Assembly: GCA_030549495.1 (NCBI GenBank)
Contig: JAUIRK010001035.1
Coordinates: forward strand, 620,001 to 684,000
DNA: 64,000 nt
From: Nectonema munidae
Taxonomy: Eukaryota > Nematomorpha > Nectonematoida > Nectonematidae
Direction of reading: 5' to 3'
This document shows, in pieces, positions 1-10,712 of the stretch. The notes beneath the pieces were generated by a model that saw only the letters and a program-made list of their open reading frames with translations, was not told where the DNA came from and did no database searches. Within the stretch, counting starts at the first letter, position 1, and each line of letters begins with the position of its first letter. Position numbers and translations under genes: made by a program.

Positions 1-539
1 GTCAGACATCTCTCACATTTGCCTTATATCGGTATCGTTTGACAGGAATATATGCTTTAAATTTTCAAATTCAGAATTTCTTAGCACATTCCATATGATA
101 TCTTAGCAGCAAGGTAATATCAAATGTTCTCCTGTCGTAGGACCTTTTGCAAGTTATTTTTTAGAAACTTTATAGAAGGCTTTCAACCTAAACTTAATAT
201 TTTGCAAAAACATTCCTACGTTGTTAATCTGGATTTGTACAATCATTGAGCTAGACGTTTAAAATAGTTAATATTTTTTTTGTTTACTGAACTCGAGTGC
301 TTTGTTTCCAAGGGCCTTTTAACTTGCCCGGCTTTAGAAAAGTGAATGCTAGCACTTAGAACCCAAAAGACACTTAGCTTCCCCTTCCCCACCAAACGTT
401 AATGCAGTAAAACCAAATTTCAAGTATGAGTCGTCATATTTTATTATTAAGCCATTAAAAAATGCAGATTTCACTCCATTTATACATAAGCTATATTATT
501 TTTACTATTAATTAAATTTAAATTTGATTATTTTTAGAT
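1..539. other. Left-edge intergenic DNA, no gene recognised
   Basis: AT-rich sequence with stops in all frames and no splice-framed exon or family motif that I can recognise. The 5' end of the neighbouring hAT copy should lie here, but I found no convincing match to its 3' terminal sequence, so that end is probably lost or diverged. Confidence 0.5.
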
Positions 540-653
540 CATAAATAATATACTCATAATGAGGGAGAAAAAGAAAGCGAATATTTTGCATTACTAACTA
601 CTAAAAGCAAAGACAAAGAAACAAGTGATAGAAGTAATACCTTACTAAACAAT

Positions 654-1475
654 GTGCTGATCAATAAATCAGCATCAGAGCATTCGCAGGGCACCACAAG
701 AAAGAACATTCTGAACGGAGGCGAAAAGAAAAAAGTCAAAGTGTCAAGAAAATACGATTCGAGCTATTTGAAATTTGGATTTATTCAAGAACCTGGCAGT
801 GAGCTGGATCCACGGCCTCTATGTATTGTGTGCTCTGAAATTGATCTAATGATGCCATGAAACCTTCAAAACTCGAAAGACACTTGCAATCAAAACACCC
901 ACATTTAACTGAAAAAGCACTTAAATATTTTCAAAGAATCCGAGAAAATATGCAAACCCAAGTACATAGTTTGAAAGAAATGTTTGTTGAAGATGAGTCG
1001 TCGTCGTTGAAGGCTTCATATCTGATAGCACTTCAAATTGCAAAAATGAAAAAGGCATACACGATGGGAGAATAATTAATTAAGCCTTGTATGTTTCAAG
1101 CTTGTGAAGAGGTTTTGGGAAAACAGACAGCACAGAAATTGAAAGTAATTCCTATGTCTGCACTCTGCTAATACCGTTAAACGTAGAATTGAAGACATGG
1201 CTGAAGGCATTGAAAAACAAGTATTAAAAATTGCAAAAAATGCATAATTTTATTCTACTTAACTCGACGAATCAACGGATGTAAGTAACAAAGCAATTCT
1301 TCTTTGTTTTGTGAGGACTGAGTGTGAAGGAGAATTACATGAAGAACTAATGTGTTCGCTCAACTTACCGGGTAGAACAACTAGCTCTGAGATTTTTGAA
1401 ACACTCAATAGCTATTTTCTGGAGCACAGAATTGAATGGAAAAAATGTATTGGATTTACCACTATGGCATCTAAT
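654..1475 (+). pseudogene. N-terminal half of a ZBED5-like hAT transposase
   Basis: The N-terminal part carries the BED-type zinc finger: RPLCIVCSE gives the cysteine pair, and LERHLQSKHP (about 872-901) gives the histidine pair. A frame change near 845 separates them. Downstream the reading continues in other frames with family hallmarks: AYTMGE, then KPCMFQACEEVLGK, then NTVKRRIEDMA (about 1168-1200), then the LDESTDVSNKAILLCFVRT segment that holds the first catalytic Asp (about 1262-1320), then the C-terminal part of this half up to KKCIGFTT. There are at least three frame breaks or stops, so this is not a working gene. The role would be binding of the transposon ends and strand cutting in the nucleus. 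Confidence 0.8.
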
Positions 1476-3296
1476 TTCTCATTATTTTGCGTCTCCATTC
1501 ATCTCTATTTTGTTCGTCCCCTAATGCTAAATGTCTTTTGGTCATGTCTTTTTTAACTATTTCTATCCATGTCATCTTTGCCCTGCCTTTACTCTTACCT
1601 AAAGTTTGATTTTTATAAGCTTCTTTAATTAGATCACCGCAAGGTCTTTTATTTACATACCCAAACCACCTTAACCTTTGTATTTCTAATACTTTATTTA
1701 TTTCATTGACATAAACTTCTTATCTTTTCATTATTTATTTTATCTTTTAAATTAAATTTGCACATGATTCTTAACATCCTCATCTCTGTAGTCTTTAGTC
1801 TATTTTTCTCAGATTCTTTTAAAGCCCAACTTTGGCCACCATACACTAAACTAGACCTAAGACAACTTTTATAAAGAAAACCCCTTAATTTTAACGAAAA
1901 GATACTATTGCATAAAATACCATTTAAATTTTTTCCAAATTAGTTGTATTCTATGTTCTACAGAGTTACTTACACTACCTGTTTTGTCTAAAACCTCACC
2001 TAAATAACAAAATTATTTAACCTCTTCTAATTCTACGCCGCCTACTACTACTTTTACTTCCAATACTACATCGATATTTGGGTTGAAACTTAAACAGCAC
2101 CTAACTTAAAATTTGTGGTATTTATCAAACTGCCCTTAATGTTTGAGAATTTTTTATGTACCCACTTATTGCAATGTACACAAAGAATAGAGTTTCTTTT
2201 AACTCTTTTTTCGCAAACTCCACATGGATCTATTTTGGAAACTGTGTTCTCAGCACCCTTAAAAGAATCGCTAATTTTCATCCACTTAGTTTTGCTGGTG
2301 TTTATTCGTAAACCTTTTTTCTCTAGTGTCGCATACCATGTGCTAATCTTTTTACTTAATTCTTCAGAAGATTCTCCTATTAATACTATATCACCTGCAT
2401 ATAAAATCTCACTCGTATCTTCTTTAATTAAATTCTTAAGAATTTCATCAAGAATGATAATAAATAAAAAGGGGCTTAAAATCGAACCTTGATGTAATCC
2501 TACTTTTATTTTAAACTTACTAGAAATTGAATTATTAATTTTTATAAAAGTGTCATCGCTTTTGTACAAGGCCATACTGGCTCTCACTAGTCTTTCATTT
2601 ACCCCTTTTCTTCTTCTCAAAGACCACTCAATGAGACTTCTAGAAACGGAGTCAAAAGCTTTCTCCAGGTCTATAAAAGCAAGATACAGACTATGTCCAT
2701 TTCTTGCTCTCTTTTCGATAAGCTGTCTAATAATAAAAATAGCGTCATTTGTGCTCTTGCCCGGCATAAAACCGAATTGGATTTTACTAATTTGAATACT
2801 CTTTTTTAGTCTATTCAATAAAATTCTTTCTACAATTTTCATATCATGTTCTAGTAGTTTTATTGTTCTATAATTTGAACAATTTGTTATAGTTCCTTTG
2901 CCTTTATATAATAGTATTAATAAACTTTTATTCCAGGTTTTTGGAATAGAAGCTCCGTCAAATATGTTTTGAACTATGACTTTTAAAACTTCAGCGATTT
3001 CATATTTAAATAACTTTAACATTTCTAAACAACATCCGCTATATCCAGCTGATTTATTTGGTTTCATTTGGTCAAAAGCACAAATGACTTCATCAAGAGA
3101 CACAGATTCGCAAGGTCCTTCAACTTTATCGACCGCATCTAGATTTCCTAACTTATTTTCATTATTAAGGATTACTTTAAAAAATGCGACCAGGTGTTTG
3201 ACTTATCCACTAAATTACTAGCTAAATATCCATTTTTATTAACTATACAAGGTATCCCAACTATGTCTTGGTTTAACTTTCTGTTTTTCTTAACTA
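1472..3296 (-). mobile_element. RTE-like LINE, 5'-truncated, inserted in the hAT copy
   Basis: Minus-strand non-LTR retrotransposon copy. It begins inside the linker upstream of the RT domain (KLNQDIVGIPC, then KVEGPCESVSLDEV, read down from about 3290) and runs through RT and the C-terminal domain to about 1480. The last coding part is rich in basic residues (RPCGDLIKEAYKNQTLGK, about 1600-1650). The apurinic endonuclease expected at the 5' end is absent, the usual result of incomplete reverse transcription. It interrupts the hAT transposase after KKCIGFTT, so it is younger than that element. I call it RTE-like from overall similarity to the copy at 31555-33780 and the invertebrate family it resembles. 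Confidence 0.75.
2090..3240 (-). pseudogene. Reverse transcriptase of the RTE-like LINE
   Basis: An open frame of about 337 codons covers 2090-3103, with readable coding upstream to about 3240. RT blocks in order are NCSNYRTIKLLEH, FGFMPGKSTNDAIF, AFIDLEKAFDSVSR (first catalytic Asp), LHQGSILSPFLF and ILYAGDIVLIGESSEE. The last should read YADD; here it is YAGD, so one catalytic Asp is lost and the copy should be inactive even where the frame is open. After RT comes a cysteine-rich finger (CGVC...CVHCNKWVHKK), a known feature of this RT group. The product would reverse-transcribe its own RNA at a nicked target. Confidence 0.85.
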
Positions 3297-4213
3297 TTTT
3301 GAAAACATCAGATGTTATTAAAATGATAAATGAAATTCATCACAAAGCTCGAATATTAGAAGCACTTTGTGAAGAAATGGGCTCCCAATATACTCACCTA
3401 CTTCTTCATGCTGAGGTGAGATGGCTTTCGAGGGGAAAAGTACTAACACGTCTGTTAGCCCTCCGTGAAGAAATTAAATTATTTTTTCTGCAACAAAATA
3501 ATCAGAAATTTCAAGAGCTCTTGTCCGACGATGAGTGGATGGCCAAGCTTGCTTACCTGACAGATAGATTTTCTCTGTTGAATTAAATAAACATATCTTT
3601 GCAAGGTCAACTTAAGGACATGTTCACACTACGCGGCAAAATAGATGCTTTTCAAAAGAAAATATCACTGTGGCAAAAGTGTTTGGCTGAAAAAGATCTT
3701 CAAATGTTTTCAAATTTTAATGAATATATGGGAGAGAAGGATGTCAACTGGGAAGTCGTATCCATTGCTCATTCAACAACACTTACAGTCACTGATAAAT
3801 TATTTTGCTTATTTCCAAAGGAAGAAGATTCCAGGACTGGCAATATGTGGATAATAGATCCATTTGAGGCAAGCATTGAAGACAGCAATTTGAGCATGAA
3901 CGAAAAAGAATGCCTCAGTGAGCTATCATGCAACGACAGTCTCAAAACTATATTTCGTTCGTCCTTATCAAGACCTCATTTTTGGATCTCGATAAAAAGT
4001 GAATATCCATCACTCAGTGAGAAGGCAATGAAAATTTTGATACAATTTTCGACAGCATATTCGTGTGAAAAGACATTTTCATCTGTCACAGCAATTAAGA
4101 ATAGGTATCGATCTTGGCTTGAAATAAAATCAGCTCTGCGCCTTGCAGTAACGTCATTGGAGCCAAATATCTGCAACCTCATATCAAAGAAGCAGAAACA
4201 AATATCACACTAA
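3297..4213 (+). pseudogene. C-terminal half of the ZBED5-like hAT transposase
   Basis: Coding resumes after the LINE with SDVIKMINEIHHKARILE, then the family signature HAEVRWLSRGKVLTRLLALR (about 3408-3470). A stop and short shift near 3586-3599 precede a long open stretch (3599-4213). This carries the hAT dimerisation region FSTAYSCEKTFSSVTAIK (about 4048-4100) and ends LISKKQKQISH. The second half is better preserved than the first. It is a DNA transposon remnant or, less likely, a decayed domesticated transposase gene. Confidence 0.8.
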
Positions 4214-4465
4214 AAATTGGGAGTGCATTATTAAACTTTGAATTTAAATATCTTTTATAATAATTATTAAATTATATCTGTTATAATTAATAGCCATATT
4301 AACAAAATAAAAGTTCACTTATTATTATTATTATTATATAAAATTGTATTTAACGTTTTTAGGTTATAAAAATCCTAGTAGTCGCCAAATTTAAAATTAT
4401 ACAACTAGTGGTCCATGAATTTGAAAGGTTGGCGACCGATGTTCTAGGGGACCGTGGACTCCCGT

Positions 4466-4500
4466 TTAAGAACTGGAGAATCTTTTTCTCCAGTTCTTAA
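4466..4500. repeat. Perfect 15-bp inverted repeat hairpin ending in TTAA
   Basis: The arms TTAAGAACTGGAGAA (4466-4480) and TTCTCCAGTTCTTAA (4486-4500) are exact reverse complements around a 5-base loop, tcttt. It lies 25 bp past the inferred hAT end and begins and ends with TTAA. I cannot say whether it is part of a transposon end, a tiny element or a fold-back left by repair. Confidence 0.9.
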
Positions 4501-4758
4501 CTTCTGTGCTAGAAGGTAATGTTGCTATCAGAATTAGAAACAAGGTATTTGATAAAATCTGTGTAGTTATCGGCATTTATGGTGCGATTGGGAGCTTACA
4601 GTGCAAGTATAATGGCGGGTAATAATGGTCCTGTGTTCATTAAAGAAAAATTCTTTTATAATAAATTTTCAAAATGATGTAAAAAAGATCCCAATTTTGA
4701 AGATGGGCGCTCTGGCAAAGATAAATTCAGAAATAAAAGGTTATGATTATAAAAAAAC

Positions 4759-4969
4759 CTGAAAATATGTGTTCTGGTGTGATTGTCTTTTTGTCTGAGT
4801 TGTGGCAAATTTTGTTGGCTTCTGTAGAGATAAATTTAATGAACTCGGAACAACACGCTGTAATGAGATCTCGAGTGTCGCAGGCAACTCTTGTGGTCGG
4901 CATCAACTCTTTTAGAACTTTGTTTATCGTACTTCGCGGAATTACAGGCTCTTCATCGTTGTCAGACAT
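4759..4969 (-). CDS. Dr1: Dr1 / NC2-beta, first coding exon (histone-fold part)
   Basis: Encodes about 70 residues starting MSDNDEEPVIPRSTINKVLK and continuing through ELMPTTRVACDTRDLITACC, SEFIKFISTEANKICHNSDK and KTITPEHI. This matches the N-terminal histone fold of Dr1 (NC2-beta), which pairs with DRAP1/NC2-alpha, binds TBP on promoter DNA and blocks TFIIA/TFIIB entry in the nucleus. Similarity stops after PEHIFS, where a GT donor (intron from 4758, phase 1) can be placed. The rest (helix 3 and the Q/A-rich tail) is not in the neighbouring sequence and is presumably outside the window to the left. An in-frame ATG lies 26 codons upstream (5047), but family members start at the MSDNDE position. 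It is probably a real gene, as it is broken only at an exon end; a partial gene copy is the alternative. Confidence 0.82.
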
Positions 4970-5230
4970 AGTGAGTCCTGTGGATAAAAACATGCAAGCA
5001 TATCTAAGAGGTGGCAATGATTCACGAGCAAGCAAACAAACTACCATGAAATTTGCACTATAACTTTACTTTTTCATGAACCCTACAACAAAAGCTGCTT
5101 CAAATCTAAAGATTTTGCCAGCAAGTTACAGCTGGCAAAACTAAAACGCAATATAAAAGAATGAGAAAAATATTTGTCTACTATATTATTGAACACAAAG
5201 AATAAGTGTATCCTTTGTTCTTATCTATTT

Positions 5231-5296
5231 GGAACAATAGGAACGGATGAAAATATATCATCATCCATTTTGCCTTCGAGGCGTGGTTATTGTTCC
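5231..5296. repeat. Short inverted repeat upstream of Dr1
   Basis: GGAACAATA (5231-5239) and TATTGTTCC (5288-5296) are perfect 9-base inverted repeats, with a second small palindrome (GATGAAAATATATCATCATC) inside. No gene was recognised between the Dr1 exon and the MITE at 5442. The stretch may include the Dr1 5' leader and promoter, but no core promoter motif stands out. Confidence 0.5.
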
Positions 5297-5441
5297 CAAT
5301 TATTAACGGATGAAAATTGAACATTTTAAAAGCATAATGGTAAAAAATGGAAATACATAATTCTCATTCAATGTTTTCAGACAAAAATATATTTTTTTAA
5401 TTACCCTCAGTTATTTTGAATAGCACTCCTCCTTAATTTAA

Positions 5442-5572
5442 CCCATTTACGACCAATGTTCCTATTTTGGAACATAAGTAATTTCATCTTCGTCTGCTTT
5501 TTTCAATGACTTTGAATATAAATCGTCTGCGTTTTTTTTAGATATCGTCTGCTTTGCTTGGTCTTAAATGGG
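5442..5572. mobile_element. piggyBac-like MITE, 131 bp, flanked by TTAA
   Basis: Bounded by inverted repeats CCCATTTACGACCAA and TTGGTCTTAAATGGG (one mismatch) and flanked directly on both sides by TTAA (5438-5441, 5573-5576), the target duplication made by piggyBac transposases. The interior has no ORF but holds CGTCTGC three times. A 130-bp relative in the opposite orientation lies at 39785-39914. Too short to code; it would need a transposase in trans. Confidence 0.85.
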
Positions 5573-5576
5573 TTAA

Positions 5577-6439
5577 CTCCATTTATTTTATTATCAAAAC
5601 TTTCATATTTGAGCTGAGGTTTTGAAAAGTTTAGGAAAAATACTTTTAAATACAAAAAAAGAGTTCACACGCGGAGTGTGATCCGCGGGATGGACGCGAC
5701 CATCACCGTTCTAAAGCAAACGAGCGTACATTAAAACTAAGGTAAAAATGAGTTTTGGGGGTAATGATAACTTATTGTACATAAGTAAAAGTATATGGGT
5801 AAGCCAAATCTATGCCCGATACACTAAAAATGATGACTCAAATGAGAACTTCCCCAAACCGTTGTGAAGGACCTATGTTGGTGTGTGGCATGCAGGTTGC
5901 CACTCATCTGCCTCGCTCAGTTTTATTTCCATCAAACAAAGACTGGAAAAATTGACGAATAAAATAAAACCTAACTTTTCACACTAAAGTGAGTAAGCTC
6001 TTATTTTGGGTTAATTTCTTTACTATGTGATTTTGAAATTGAAAAATTGGATGAGTGCATATTGTCGTATTCTGTGTTTAAAATTGAATGGTATATTTTG
6101 GCTTCATGCGTCGGAACCGGCCATTAGACTAAAGTATATTTAGACATGACTAGTACACCGAGATGAAAGTAGGTTTAGACGAAAATGCAGCGCATGTTGC
6201 GGAGTCGAAATTAGGAGTGAGAGCGGATGTCAGATTGCTTTATTTATTTAAAAAAAAATACGTTTAATTTCTTCGTTAGTCAAAGCCCTAGGTAAGAGTT
6301 AGCTTTAAATATTCAAATTTTTGTCGGATTGTTATTTCGAGTTGAAATATGTATGAGTACTGGAAGTCGGAGTTGGATATTTTCGCTCAGACACTCCAAC
6401 CCTGCTTAAGACTAAAACATCGTAGTATCCAGTTCAATA
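5577..6439. other. Intergenic DNA, nothing recognised
   Basis: No ORF with family similarity and no repeat seen elsewhere in the window. A locally GC-richer patch (about 5670-5730, with cgcggagtgtgatccgcggg) contains a small CGCGGA/TCCGCG palindrome. Confidence 0.4.
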
Positions 6440-6592
6440 GGCGTGAGTAAGTAGTGGTTAGGTACTGGGTTTCGTTAACTCAAGGTCTTGGGTTCGATCC
6501 CGCATCAAGCCTATTTTCTCATAGTTCGATACAAGCGGCGCAATTGTGCCCTCTCGTTGAAAACACCCCACGGTACCTTTACCTATCCTATT
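6440..6592 (+). mobile_element. tRNA-derived SINE, copy 1
   Basis: A tRNA-like head with a recognisable RNA polymerase III B box (ggttcgatccc, 6491-6501) preceded by an A-box-like region (gagtaagtagtggttaggta). It is followed by a body containing gttcgatacaa and the 3' signature cggtacctttacct. The same order of blocks recurs at 59184-59322 and 63843-63992, which establishes the family within this window. Confidence 0.85.
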
Positions 6593-6904
6593 AATTTAAC
6601 TAGAGAAAATGAAGAGGTATAGGAGTACAGATCAAAAACAAAGTATGGCAATGAAAATAGAAAACGCTGAATGCTTTAGATATGAAGAATATAGAACTTC
6701 ATTCTAAAATATTCTTTGAAATATCATAAATTTATTTAAAAAAATTCCTTAAAAATTCAAGATAAGTGAGTTTCGATTTTTAAGCAAAAATTTAAAACAT
6801 AAAAATTCGAAATAAAAATTTATATCAAACGTTATGTAAGATCTAAAGTAAGAGAGAAACGTTTCGAATTTTAAATGTTCACCAGTAATCTTTATTCAAC
6901 TATC

Positions 6905-7240
6905 GAGAGCCTTCAAGGAATCGGAAAACGATTCTTAAGATTCGGAATTCCGATCAATCGTCCATTCAACTAATTGAAGCGTTTTAGATTGTAATCGAGA
7001 TAACAGATACGATTCCATTATTTGAAAAAACATGATTCTTACGATTCCTATTTCCAATTAATCGTCGCGTTACTAGTAGAAACATTTCAGACTTCAAATG
7101 GTTATGAAACATGAGATCTTCAGGGCTTTTATTCATTTTGAGGAATAGAAACAAAAGAATTGGAAAGGGAAGTAAATTTTTCTGATATGATTCCGATAGA
7201 TTCTTATGATTCAAGAATAATCGTTGTATCACTAATACTG
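6905..7240. repeat. Degenerate tandem repeat built on GATTCTTA(A/C/T)GATTC
   Basis: Three spaced copies of a block with gattcttaagattc / gattcttacgattc / gattcttatgattc, each followed within about 25 bp by aatcgtc- or aatcgtt-like sequence (near 6931, 7034, 7200). The period is irregular (about 105-165 bp). No coding similarity. The rest of 6593-7495 shows nothing recognisable. Confidence 0.5.
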
Positions 7241-7839
7241 TTCAGGGATGATGAAGCAGCACTGCAGATTCGGAGCTAAGGAAAATATGGAGTCGGAGTA
7301 TACTACATATAAACATTAAAGATTGAAAACTCTCAAGTAAAAATGTAGTGGCTCATACATCTGATATCTAAGAACAGCGACCACTCTTTTTTTAACAAAT
7401 ATTTTTGAAACACATCCATATTATTGTTTTCAATTACTCTACAAATTTAATTAGCGATACATAATTTTTACTTTTCATAATAATTACTTGATCTACAGTA
7501 AACTCCGTCTAAGTCGAATTGTTTGAGACGTAAAAAAAAACTTCGACTTACGCAAAGCTTGACTTTGGCATATTTTTATAACAACATAAAATTCAATCAA
7601 TAAAAACAAAAAAATATTTAATGATATGTAAATAGTTTTGTGTTAGCATCCACTTTTCTAAAGCCTGTCAAGTGAAAGTTGCGCTGGTAGTGGAGCACTC
7701 AAGTTCGGTAGACAAAACTATTGGCTGAACGATTGCACAAATTCATGTTTGATAAATAACAGGAATGTTTTTGAAAAATATTAAGTATGGTTTGAAAAGT
7801 TAAAAAAAAATATATGTCATCAAAAAGTCCCATAACATT

Positions 7840-8940
7840 GCATAACAGTTTATATTAGCTGTAAAGATATATTCAATGTGCTAAGAAGTTCTGAAGTTAT
7901 AAAGTTGAAGCATAACTTTCTGTCAAACGATACCGTTAGAAGGCTAATAGGAAGGATATCTGATGAAATGTCAGGCGTTGTTTTATTGACTCGGAATTCG
8001 ATTTTCAAATTTTTTGTTGAGATTGATAAAGGTGGATGCTGCAAACTCATCACAGCCTTGCGTTTACGTACAATATGCATATAACAAAAACCTGATAGAC
8101 AAATTTTTATTTTGCGAAACTCATCATTATAACAACTGCAAGAGAAACCTTTGACAAAATGATAAAAAAATTTACAGCACATGGTATTAAGTCGCAATCT
8201 GGCTAAGCAAAAATCTCCAGAGGTAATTGGTGCCCAGTGCTCGAAGCCATGAAACCATACCCGATGAGTTGAAAATTGTTTTCAATGAAGTAATTAAAAC
8301 AGTGTATTTCATTAAAGCAAAATGCTTCAAATCTTGCCTGTTTCCAAATTTGAAAATCTCTTGATACACTCAAACATGAGGTGGCCTTCCAAAGAAGAAT
8401 TTTCCAAGCGATACTATGGGAAGAAATCCAGCAATTTCTTTAACCTTGCGCTGTAAGGAAAAGAGATTAGAGTAGCCCATTGTAATAAAAAAATGACAGC
8501 TTTTGAAATGAAGCTGGTATAATTGCATACTTTGACAAGAAAAACTTTGCTCGATTTTCAAACATATTTGTTGATGAAAATAAGATTTTCATTAATAAAA
8601 ATGTCCTGGAGGCCCTAAACCAAGGAATTTCTCCTTATTTTCCTAACCTACAAAAATTTGAAAAATACGATCAATTTATCTTATATATTTAGATTTTTGG
8701 ATTGAAATGTGAGAGTCCTATGTTGATATTGCAAAGATTGCTCTGAAAGCTCTGATTCGATTTGTCACTACATATGGGTGTGAGAAAACGTTTTCCATGA
8801 TCCTTGAAATTGAAATCAAATTCCGAAACAGATTAGAAATGAGTAATGATATGACAGTTGCATTGGCTAAAACAGAGTCAAACTTAGACAACTGGTTTAG
8901 ACAAAGAAGATGCCATACATCCCATTGAGATTTGGATTGT
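7840..8940 (+). pseudogene. Decayed hAT transposase (ZBED5/SCAND3 type)
   Basis: Scattered fragments in changing frames. LSNDTVRRLIGRISDEMSG (about 7918-7975) is the NDTVKRRI block of this group. Text near 8265-8345 resembles its VIKTVNFIKAR block (VIKTVYFIKAKCFKSCLF). IRFVTTYGCEKTFSMILEIE (about 8755-8815) is the C-terminal dimerisation block, which continues to about 8928. There are many frame changes, and this copy is clearly more decayed than those at 540-4441 and 37220-39232. Confidence 0.7.
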
Positions 8941-9078
8941 TCAGACAATTTTTGAATAAAAAATTGTGTCAATTTTTTAGTACAGTACTTTATATATTAA
9001 TTTTTTTTAATGAGACCCCCTTAGATAGCTAAACCGAAATTTTTTAAAAAGTTTATGAAGAACTTTTCAAGTTGAACA

Positions 9079-9310
9079 AGGGAACAAAATCATTCATATA
9101 TGATAGATCACCACTCATCAGATATAATTAAGTCGTTATCCCTCCTTATTGCCATTTACCAGTTATTGAAACGGATGGTCACAGTCTATCTGTATAGTCT
9201 ATTAGATATGTTATACTCTAACCCAGGGGGGGGGGGGGCATGCTCAAAAATTATTTGGGGGGGGGGGGGAGGATTTTTTTTGCAATTTCCAAAATTACTG
9301 ATCTAAAAAT
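9079..9310. repeat. Dispersed-repeat fragment followed by G-runs
   Basis: The 29 bases from 9079 (gaacaaaatcattcatatat and on to gatagatca) are the reverse complement of bases near 58616-58645, so they are a dispersed repeat. Just downstream are two G-runs of about 12 bases each (about 9229-9272), striking in this AT-rich DNA. From 9300 to 10600 I see no gene or repeat. Confidence 0.45.
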
Positions 9311-10611
9311 ACCACGGGAGACCAAATATTCAAGCAATCCTTTAAAATAGAGTGTATTCAGCGCATACCTAAATTTTATAAGACTACTTTATATTTTTTT
9401 ACAAAATTGGTGAAATTTAAATACTATACTTCCAGTGAAAATATTTTAATTAAATTTACATATCGCATATACACTAGTTTAAAAAAAATACAAACTTGTT
9501 GGGTGAGGGGGAGAATAGGCTTTTCATTTGAAAATGAAGTAGTCTATCAGGCACATTACAGGAATTGATGAAAGGATATTTGATTGATAGAGAAAACAAC
9601 TGAAAACAAATAACTGAAGGTTGGAGAGTTTTATATGAGTGAATGTAGTCTTCACTATTTTAAAATGAAACTGTCTGTTCTCAAAATAATTTCAAAATAA
9701 TAGGGGGCATAAAAAATGAGATAGTTTATTTGATATTTTCATGTTTTTATAAGCACCAAAAGCCAACGTTGAAGTTGCTAACCCTTATAGGGTGATTTGG
9801 TAACGCTTGTATTTTTTACATTTTGTAAGGAATCATAGTATACAAAAAATGGTAGTTTAATCACTTTTCATATAATTATTTAAGTCTAAGAACACAAAAT
9901 CATAAATAAACTAACATAAATCATAAAAATCAAGTATACGAGAACAAGAAAATCATTGCGTTTTTTGACTATTTCTGTCTACAAATAAAATTCTGACAGC
10001 TGTCATAAATAGATCAAGTACATTTTTAACAATTGAAACATGTTGTTTCGATATTATATTTTTATTATAATAATCAACAAATTTTCTTAAAAAAATGATT
10101 TAATTAATTATGTACAGTGTTACTTACAAAATTTAACAATCGAGCATTATAAAAAATATCTCTGCTCAAATATTAAAAAAATAGAGTATTTTTGCTTTTA
10201 AACTGAATAGCTAGTCTAAATATTCATTTCCAAATAGCTATTGAAAAAAATTTCTTGACTTGAAAAAATTAGTTTTCGAATGTTATAAAATGTAACAAAC
10301 GTACTGATAAAGATTAGGTGACCTTTGTTGGAAAAAATTTTTAACGCGAGTCCGACAATATTCATCGATATAAAATTGCAACCATTGAAAACTATTTTTC
10401 TCTCATTTAAAAAAAAACAAATTTTCATTTTTGCAAAATGTTTGGTGTATTGATAGAACTAAATTTTTACCAAAAATCTCAGTGATTAATTTGAATAGCT
10501 GAAATTTGTTATCATGAAAAAAGGTTCTGAAAATATTGAACTTATATTCCGTTAAAAACTAGTTTCTAATGAGATAAAATAGAATTATTTTTAATTCAAC
10601 TCTAAATACAA

Positions 10612-10712
10612 ATTAGAGAGAAGAGAGCTTGAATGAGATAAGAAAAACAAGAAAGGAGAGCTTGGGTGAAAGAAGAGAGCTTGAATGAGAGAAGAGAGCC
10701 TGAGTGATTGAG
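10612..10712. repeat. Minisatellite, unit like agagaagagagcttgaatg
   Basis: About four imperfect units of 20-30 bp (agagaagagagcttgaatga, gaaaggagagcttgggtgaa, gaagagagcttgaatgagag, gaagagagcctgagtga). Purine-rich strand, no coding sense. Confidence 0.7.

Larger units (their letters stand above)
540..4441 (+). mobile_element. hAT DNA transposon copy (ZBED5/SCAND3-like), split by a LINE
   Basis: Remnant of a hAT transposon whose transposase resembles the ZBED5/FAM200/SCAND3 group. The N-terminal part (about 654-1475) and C-terminal part (about 3297-4213) lie on the plus strand, with a minus-strand RTE LINE (about 1472-3296) between them. About 50 residues expected between the two halves, around the CxxH-type motif of the family, are not seen, so a deletion accompanied or followed the LINE insertion. 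I place the right end at 4441: read on the minus strand it begins CATCGGTCGCCAACCTTTCA, a good match to the usual hAT terminus CAGGGGTCGGCAACC. The 8 bases after it (ttctaggg) would be the target duplication, but the left end was not found, so the left limit is approximate. Confidence 0.75.

Noticed and set aside
2115-3221. Plus-strand open frames across the LINE
   Set aside because: They are opposite-strand shadows of the reverse transcriptase.
1-4700. Remaining Dr1 exons expected downstream on the minus strand
   Set aside because: No text resembling ALESLGF or the Q/A-rich tail was found; they are probably beyond the left edge.
4743-5063. A 106-codon plus-strand open frame
   Set aside because: It is the mirror of the Dr1 exon on the other strand and has no family resemblance.
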